Positions 58,495 to 64,000 of a DNA stretch of 64,000 nt are shown piece after piece. The DNA comes from Aurifilum marmelostoma (taxonomy: Eukaryota > Ascomycota > Sordariomycetes > Diaporthales > Cryphonectriaceae), in contig JAMXSV010000016.1 in assembly GCA_027559495.1 (NCBI GenBank), positions 806,001-870,000 on the forward strand, read 5' to 3'. The first letter of the stretch is position 1; each line of letters starts with the position of its first letter. The notes below the pieces were generated by a model. That model was not told where the DNA came from. It was given only the letters and a program-made list of their open reading frames with translations, and did not search any database. The position numbers and the translations under genes are program-made.

Positions 58495-58686
58495 TCAGAC
58501 ACCCAGAGGAAAGTGGCAGGAATGTGTCTTGTCCGTAGCCTTCTTCTCTGAGACCTTGACAGGAGTGCCTGGGGGGACCTCACGGTTGCAGGACTTCTTG
58601 CGGCAGTCTCGCTTCTTGAGGGTGGTGCAGTAGAGCTCCTCGCCGCAGTTGTCACACTTGACCTGGACGTATGCGTAGAAGCACAT
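58495..58686 (-). CDS. Small cysteine-rich protein, probable zinc-binding (hypothetical)
   Basis: 63 residues beginning MCFYAYVQVKCDNCGEELYC. The CxxC pair followed by further cysteines (near residues 20, 28, 33) suggests a small zinc-ribbon-like fold. Small proteins starting MC-F/R-Y with CxxC are common as uncharacterised fungal genes. There is no signal peptide, so secretion is unlikely. The start has no in-frame competitor. The 3' end may continue through an unrecognised intron. Confidence 0.5.
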   Translation of the reverse strand: MCFYAYVQVKCDNCGEELYCTTLKKRDCRKKSCNREVPPGTPVKVSEKKATDKTHSCHFPLGV

Positions 58687-59458
58687 CTTGATGCAGGACT
58701 ACCAGCACAACGGAGTCTACCGGTGGGTGTGGATTTCCTCTTTTCTTGGTCTCAGGAACCTCGAATCTTCGTGTGCGTGGCTGAGAACACGCTGGCTTAT
58801 GAGCAATGGTGAGCTTGTGCGTTCCGAGGAGGCTTTGATGCGATCGTTGCTCACAAGTTGCAGTTGGTTCGTGGATAGGGAGACATGGATAAAGAAATAT
58901 TGATCGATTTATACCTCATCTTATGTGATATTACAGGGCGTCTGCTGTGTTCTTTGTCCGCTGTCAATATGTTTGTTCAGATCAGTGTTCTGTCATATTG
59001 AGCATTGTCACAAAGAACGTTCAGTGCACATTGCCTGATCTTTGTAAGTAGTTACCGTATTGCTACGTCTATCCTTTCGAGGTAAATAATTCCCGAAATT
59101 GTCAGTGGCACCTCATATTCTTATGAACTCATCTGAGCTGTCCAGCTCTGATTGGCCCTTCACTGGAAGAAGTTGACAATTGATTAAATGGCTTTGGATG
59201 TATCCCATACACCTGGAAGATCATTTATGATGACCATGCTGCTAGTCTGGATTATTGTCTACCTGAAACGCGTATATTCACTGAATACCTTCTAGTATGT
59301 ACAACACGGCATATATTCCGACATGTTCTAGTTTACCCGTCAAGGTCGTGCCGAAAGCACAATTGACATTGATGGACAATAAAGTCACTAGAGAGGATGC
59401 CAATTGAAAAAAGGCTCATAAAGTCATATATTGTTCCGCTTCATTTCTAAATCATCAT
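58687..59458. other. AT-rich intergenic region
   Basis: No gene or repeat recognised between the small Cys-rich gene and the nucleoside transporter. Confidence 0.55.
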
Positions 59459-61381
59459 CTATGCAGGTAATGGTGTCGACGTTGGCAAGGTTATGCCACT
59501 ACTCGTCGGCGCCAGCAGCGACGTGGCCGACTGCTCACCGAGCAACATCCCAGCCATGCCCGCGCTCGTGAGCGTGGAGATGATGCCGGTGATAAAGGCG
59601 CTGAAAGCCACGCTGGCGATGTCCTTGTTCCTGCGGGGCGCCATCTGGGTCATCAGCCCGACCTGGGTGCCCAACGACCCAAAGTTTCCGAACCCGCACA
59701 GGCTGTAGGTCGCGATCAGGCGGGACCTGGGGCTCAGTGGTATATAGGCGGGGCTCGTCTGGAGTTCCTGGTAGGCGATGAACTCATTCTGTCCATGGAA
59801 GATGGTTGTGTCAGCAAGAGCGCATACATTGATAATGTAGAATTATCATTTCTTTGACTTTGATGTAGTTGTGGGAAATACTCGAGCCATCCCATATTAC
59901 CTACCCTCAGAATCTTGACGGCAATCAGACGGCCGACAAGGACGATGTCATGATCCCTAGGAACACCAAGCAGAAAAGCGACAGGGACCAGCATGTAGCC
60001 GAATATGACCTCCAGGGTCAGTTCCTCGATGTTGAGATAGCTGCCGAACCAGGTGAGCAGCGCGTCGCACAGGTCCACCAGGGCGATGACCGAGCCGAGC
60101 ACGGCCACGACGATGCCTGCAAGCTTGAAGCCGAGCCAGCAGCCGTTTGTAAAGGCATGCATCCAGTTGCTGGCATCGTTCTTGCTGTCCTCAGGTAGCA
60201 GGGTCAACTTCTCGGCGGTCAGCGCCTCGCCCGTCTCTGGGTACCGAAGCTTGCTGACGACGATGGATGCAGGGATGGACATGACGCCTGCGGTCTCGTC
60301 AGTGGGAAGAAAGATTTCCTTGCTCAGGTGGATTGACATTGAGAAGATGCGAGAGCACCTACAGGAAGAGATCAGCGCAGTTCCATTCACGCCGAGGCTG
60401 ATGTACGCCACCAGCACGCTGCCGGCGATGGTCGCGAAGCCAGAGCACATGACCTGGTGTAGCTCTGCATGGGTAAGGTCATCCAAAAAGGGTCTGACGA
60501 GCATGACGCTCTCTCCCTGTCCGAAGAATGGCGATGAAGCTGCCACTACTGCTTCGGCACCCGACACGTTTAAAGCCCAGTGGAAAAATGTTGCGGCTTT
60601 CCTGACGAGCCACTGCAGTGCGCCCCTGAATATACACACACTGCGTCAGCAAGTAATTCTTTCCTCCCCCCGCCCCTTTTTTCTTTCTTTTTTGTTTTGA
60701 AGGTATATCTTCCTATCTTGGCTCTTCTGCTTACCAGTAGGATAGGAGCTGCGCGAGGCCCGCGAAAAATATAATAGGCGGCACAACGCTGATGATGAAC
60801 CACGACAGCTCGGGGACGGAGCTGTCGGTGAGAAAGGCCAGCCCTTCCTCCGCGAAGTCCAGCAGGTCGGAGGCGCGCTCCGACAGGAACGTAAAGATGT
60901 TGTAGCCGACGCTTGTCCGGAGGACAAAGAGTGCGACGATGTACTGGAGGTACAGGCCGCACAGCACGGTGTACCAGCTGATCCTCCTGCGGTTCCTGGA
61001 CGTCAGCCACAGCAGGGCAATCGCGACGGCGAGGCCCGCCAGGCTGACGCCTCGGTTGACGGTGGTGTTGTCCTGGAAGTTGGGAGCCACCATGGCGACC
61101 GTCACGATCAGGCCGATCAGGAGGATCCAGCTGCCGACCAGGGACCATTTCGGAGGCACCACATTGGCCGGGCGGGTGATGGCCCTGTCCCACAGCTTGG
61201 TCAGGGGCCTCACCAGGTGCACGCTGGGCACATGCCAGAGGATCAGCCTGCTGATGACGGCCAGCCAGACGAGGAACGGCACAATCCAGTTCTTGTCTTG
61301 TCGGTGGAGGATGAGTCCGGCGATCCACCAGCTATCAGGTTGTGACGCAGCATTAGCCGCGTTTCGTCAGAGAATGAGCCT

Positions 61382-61415
<34 letters not shown>

Positions 61416-61563
61416 TGATGGGTAGAGTGGAGACTGGGAAAAGCCCTTACCCTGTAAAGAGTCCCCCGATGCCGAGATGGGCACAGACGCGGACGAGTCG
61501 TCTCCTCCGGAGCTGCGTTACCGTCCAGCGATGCTCGGCACTGTCAGGTATTGCCTGCTCCAT
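59459..61563 (-). CDS. Concentrative nucleoside transporter (CNT family)
   Basis: Cation-coupled importer of nucleosides at the plasma membrane; 561 residues. Exons in transcript order: 61563-61451, 61331-60735, 60625-60363, 60287-59905, 59788-59459, with GT-AG borders and phases 2,2,1,0. Early TMs (WWIAGLILH onward) precede the CNT core: PPIIFFAGLAQLLSYWG, FFGQGESVMLVRPFLDDLT, GFATIAGSVLVAYISLG and SCVMSIPASIVVSKLRYPE. The C-terminal YSLCGFGNFGSLGTQVGLM is followed by APRRNKDIASVAFSAFITG. The Gln and Glu of the GQxES motif, which coordinate nucleoside and cation in characterised CNTs, are kept. The Asn before them in human CNT3 is not. Sodium versus proton coupling cannot be decided. A (CAG)n-like tract lies in the first intron at about 61383-61409. 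Confidence 0.92.
61383..61409. repeat. (CAG)9 trinucleotide repeat in CNT intron 1
   Basis: Nine consecutive CAG units (+ strand) within the first intron of the nucleoside transporter gene. Confidence 0.88.
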
Positions 61564-62981
61564 GGTGAAGGCCGAGCGCTCACCAGGGAGACTGCCTCAT
61601 GTTCTGGACACAAGAGGTTTTGGTTGGGATTTTCTTTTTGGGGGGGGGGGGGGGGAATCAGAGCGAGGACGGACAGACGTTAATAATGTCTTTGTTCGAT
61701 TCGTCTCCTCTCGTCAGTGTGGGTCAGGGCTCCCCTGCGTGGGCTGCGTCTCAGCGAGATCCTTGGCAAGGACGCGTGGACTCCCCGAACAAGGTACTAC
61801 GGGGTCTGCTTTTCTTCTGGGCCCCCTGAGAGCAGCATCTGCTTGCCTATTTATGTATGCATTGATGGACTGTAGGACCGTTGGTTAAGACATCATCTCG
61901 TGCGGGTACATCCAGATCGGTCCGGGGGGGGGGAGGGGGGAGGGGCGTGCGGGTGGTATGGGTCAGCGTTGCCCTGAACTATGTATGTACCACTCAGGCT
62001 TATAGTTTCGCGTCGGATGCAACAAGGCTTGGGCTCGCAGCAGCAGGCGAAAGCTTTCTGCACAGGAGATGAGCCGATGGAGAGCATAGAGTTGCCACAA
62101 TCACAAAGCAAGCGAGATAGCTTGATAGTGATCAAAGGCTCCGTATTGGCAGCGGTCCCGGTGCACATGCCCCAAAAGGCAGCCGTTCTGCTGCATCCCG
62201 CCAGGTGCCGGCACACACACAATGCAGGTTTATTTCCTAAATTTTCTAAAAACAAAAATCCAATTCCACTGTGACCATGAAGTTGCAGCGGGCAGGGTGT
62301 GACGTGCTGGGCTTGCTGGCCACACGGGTGTGCTGTTAGGCCCTGCGCCGGGGGGGCGCGCGTGGCGTTGCCGCTCACCGGCCATTCTGCAGGATCCAAG
62401 GCGCTAATCAGTTTAGGCTTCAGCTGCGACTCGGCAGATGAAGCTTGATGCTGTGATCGACCATTCGGGCCTTTCTCCAATTTCCCAAGGTCGGCAAGAA
62501 ATCAGAGAACTGACAGATGCACGGTCGTGTACCGCGCGCGGGTGGGACAGAGGCAACCTAAAAGAGAATGCGAGAGGGTGGGTTCTGAGACGTGGGGTTT
62601 ATTCTTCTCGAGATAAACTTTTTTGCTTTCTTTTCTTTTTCTCTTTCAAGCCGTGTGGGTAGCACCTATGCCGACCGCCAATTTCCCCATGTGCGAGGCG
62701 ATAGTCCAATCGCTGCAACCCCACAACAGTCAACAAGTCGCTACGTTCCCTCCCCTCATTAGCGGCCTGCGTCGCCTTCCACGTCGTGCTTTGACCGTAA
62801 CATTGCGAATTGGCTTCTATAGTGGCCACGGTAGAGAGGAGGAAAAGAAACAAGGCAAACTTAAAAAGTCGTGGTAGGTGGGCTGTGGCGTCGGGTCATT
62901 CTGGCCAGCTGGCCATGGCAGGATCAACTTCTGCCGATCTGGATGAGTGGCGGCGCCGCAGACACACAACATGAGAACCGT
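61564..62981. other. Intergenic region upstream of the nucleoside transporter
   Basis: About 1.4 kb with G-rich runs near 61639-61653 and 61923-61945. A 195-residue minus-strand frame at 61893-62480 lacks any recognisable motif and is not called. Confidence 0.55.
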
Positions 62982-63731
62982 TCAGGCGAGGCACAATATG
63001 ACGGCCTCGAGAGCTCTCTTTGTCTGGTCGACGTTGTAGACCTGAACCGAGTCTACACCAGCGGTGTCCTTGACGGGAGCGTCATTGCCGCCGGGGTAGA
63101 GCGCGTCGCCAAAGAAGAGCATGTCCGCCTTGGGGATGCCCGAGATCTCAGAGAGGCGCTCGATGCCGTAGGCCTTGTCGACGCCGGCGCGGGTGATATC
63201 TATAGAGGTAGCGCCACCGATGCGGACCGAAACATGTGGGAGGATAGGCTGCAGGTCGGCCTGGATGCGGCGGCGCTTCTCCTGCTTGGGGTCCCAGGCC
63301 TCCTTGGGGTGGAGCGGGGCCTGCTGGCCCAGGGCAGAGAAGGTGATCTGGCTGCCGCGGTCCTCGATCTGCTCGCCCCAGACCTCGGCGGGCGTGAAGC
63401 CCAGGCGGTCTATCGACGCGCGGAGCTCCTTGATGATGTGGGCGCGCTCGTCGTCCGTGAAGAGGTCGGCATACTTGCGGGACCATGCTGCGTCCTCGAA
63501 GCGATATAGCTTGGTGCCTGTGGTGGGCATGAGCCAGAAGCGGGAGCGGTTGGTATCCTCGGGCAGCCGGCTGGCGACCTGCTTCTCGAACTGAGGCCAA
63601 TCGCCACCAGAAATGACACAGATGTCAGCGACGTGGCTGAGGCGGGCAAGGATGGAGGCCATCTCGGCATCGAGAGCTTGTTTGCTCTCTGCCAGCGTGC
63701 CGTCCAGGTCAAAGGCGATGAGACGCTTCAT
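62982..63731 (-). CDS. HAD-superfamily IIB hydrolase, phosphomannomutase-like
   Basis: Single-exon protein of 249 residues resembling eukaryotic phosphomannomutase (Sec53/PMM) and related sugar phosphatases. Motif I is FDLDGTLAESK (nucleophile Asp and acid Asp in DxDGT); motif II lies near CVISGGDWPQFEKQV. The later PMM-like blocks are EDRGSQITFSALG, GGATSIDITRAGVDKAYG and the metal-binding FFGDALYPGGNDAPV. The PMM cap signature is only partly kept, so phosphomannomutase activity is possible but a phosphatase role is equally likely. The ATG at 63731 is preferred: an upstream in-frame extension to 63890 is low in family similarity and would displace motif I from its usual position near residue 8. 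Confidence 0.85.
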   Translation of the reverse strand: MKRLIAFDLDGTLAESKQALDAEMASILARLSHVADICVISGGDWPQFEKQVASRLPEDTNRSRFWLMPTTGTKLYRFEDAAWSRKYADLFTDDERAHIIKELRASIDRLGFTPAEVWGEQIEDRGSQITFSALGQQAPLHPKEAWDPKQEKRRRIQADLQPILPHVSVRIGGATSIDITRAGVDKAYGIERLSEISGIPKADMLFFGDALYPGGNDAPVKDTAGVDSVQVYNVDQTKRALEAVILCLA

Positions 63732-63927
63732 GCTGCAAGAGAATTGACAGGTATGCTTCTTTGTGAGAGGTCGGAATGTGTGTCGTGTGATGTTGTAAGT
63801 ATCGACGCTGACTGAGATGGCAAGTGGGAGGTTTTGGGGGGGGGGGGGGATTTGCAGCTTGCCTGGCTGCCTAGGTACATAATAGGACAACGAGGCTGTT
63901 CGTCGTCCAAGGGCGATTATCCCTGCT

Positions 63928-63948
63928 CATCGGGTTAGGGTTGTGCTA
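63928..63948. promoter_or_regulatory. Telomere-repeat-like GGGTTAGGGTT upstream of HAD gene
   Basis: GGGTTAGGGTTG lies at about 63932-63943, roughly 200 bases upstream of the HAD gene start, and resembles the TTAGGG boxes near the thiolase. Function not known. Confidence 0.3.
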
Positions 63949-64000
63949 TCCCAAATCTGGGATCCCTGTCCTAGCCCCAGGGGACCGTTCCGAAGAGGCC

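Noticed and set aside
61893..62480. 195-codon minus-strand frame
   Set aside because: No domain, unusual Cys/Pro mix, and G-rich repeats at its 3' end; probably a chance frame in GC-rich DNA.

Overview
This window is nuclear DNA from a filamentous ascomycete (Pezizomycotina, most likely a Sordariomycete). The evidence is short GT-AG introns of about 50-100 bases, GC-rich exons on both strands without operons, and typical gene families: a Medusa/ACR1 developmental regulator, an Egh16-like secreted protein, a pectin lyase, a GH18-CBM1 chitinase, retromer VPS35 and a fungal CFA synthase. No tRNA, rRNA, CRISPR array or intact transposon was recognised.

Layout. 1-7.3 kb is an exceptionally microsatellite-rich, pyrimidine-biased leader of the medA/ACR1-type conidiation regulator (7316-10781, +). 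The medA frame appears broken at three homopolymer runs. 10.8-19.5 kb is a gene-poor stretch; it holds what looks like a decayed minus-strand gene near 16.1-17.4 kb, tentatively a HeLo-type (HET-s-like) incompatibility gene. 19.5-25.4 kb holds a chitinase (+), an amino acid permease (+) and a pectin lyase (-), a nutrient-acquisition block. 27.5-36.8 kb holds a CCCH zinc-finger protein with a possible PIN/NYN-like domain (-), the peroxisomal 3-ketoacyl-CoA thiolase (+), an Egh16/MAS-like secreted protein (-) and an Old Yellow Enzyme (-).

37.7-49.2 kb holds a TENA/THI-4 protein (-), an SRPBCC protein with a one-base homopolymer frameshift (-), a luciferase-domain (DUF5519) membrane protein (+), VPS35 (+) and a membrane M28 peptidase of the glutamate carboxypeptidase II type (-). 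50.8-57.6 kb holds an F-box-like protein (-), a cytochrome P450 of the alkane-hydroxylase type (+) and a cyclopropane-fatty-acid synthase (+). The last two are consecutive, co-oriented lipid-modifying genes. 58.5-63.7 kb holds a small cysteine-rich protein (-), a concentrative nucleoside transporter (-) and a PMM-like HAD phosphohydrolase (-).

The genes are monocistronic and mostly functionally independent. The clearest functional links are fatty-acid metabolism (thiolase with PTS2 and two CCTCGG/CCGAGG sites; P450 plus CFA synthase) and plant/fungal wall interaction (chitinase, pectin lyase, Egh16-like). Exon boundaries were derived by hand from splice consensus and reading-frame continuity; no alignment or search was run.
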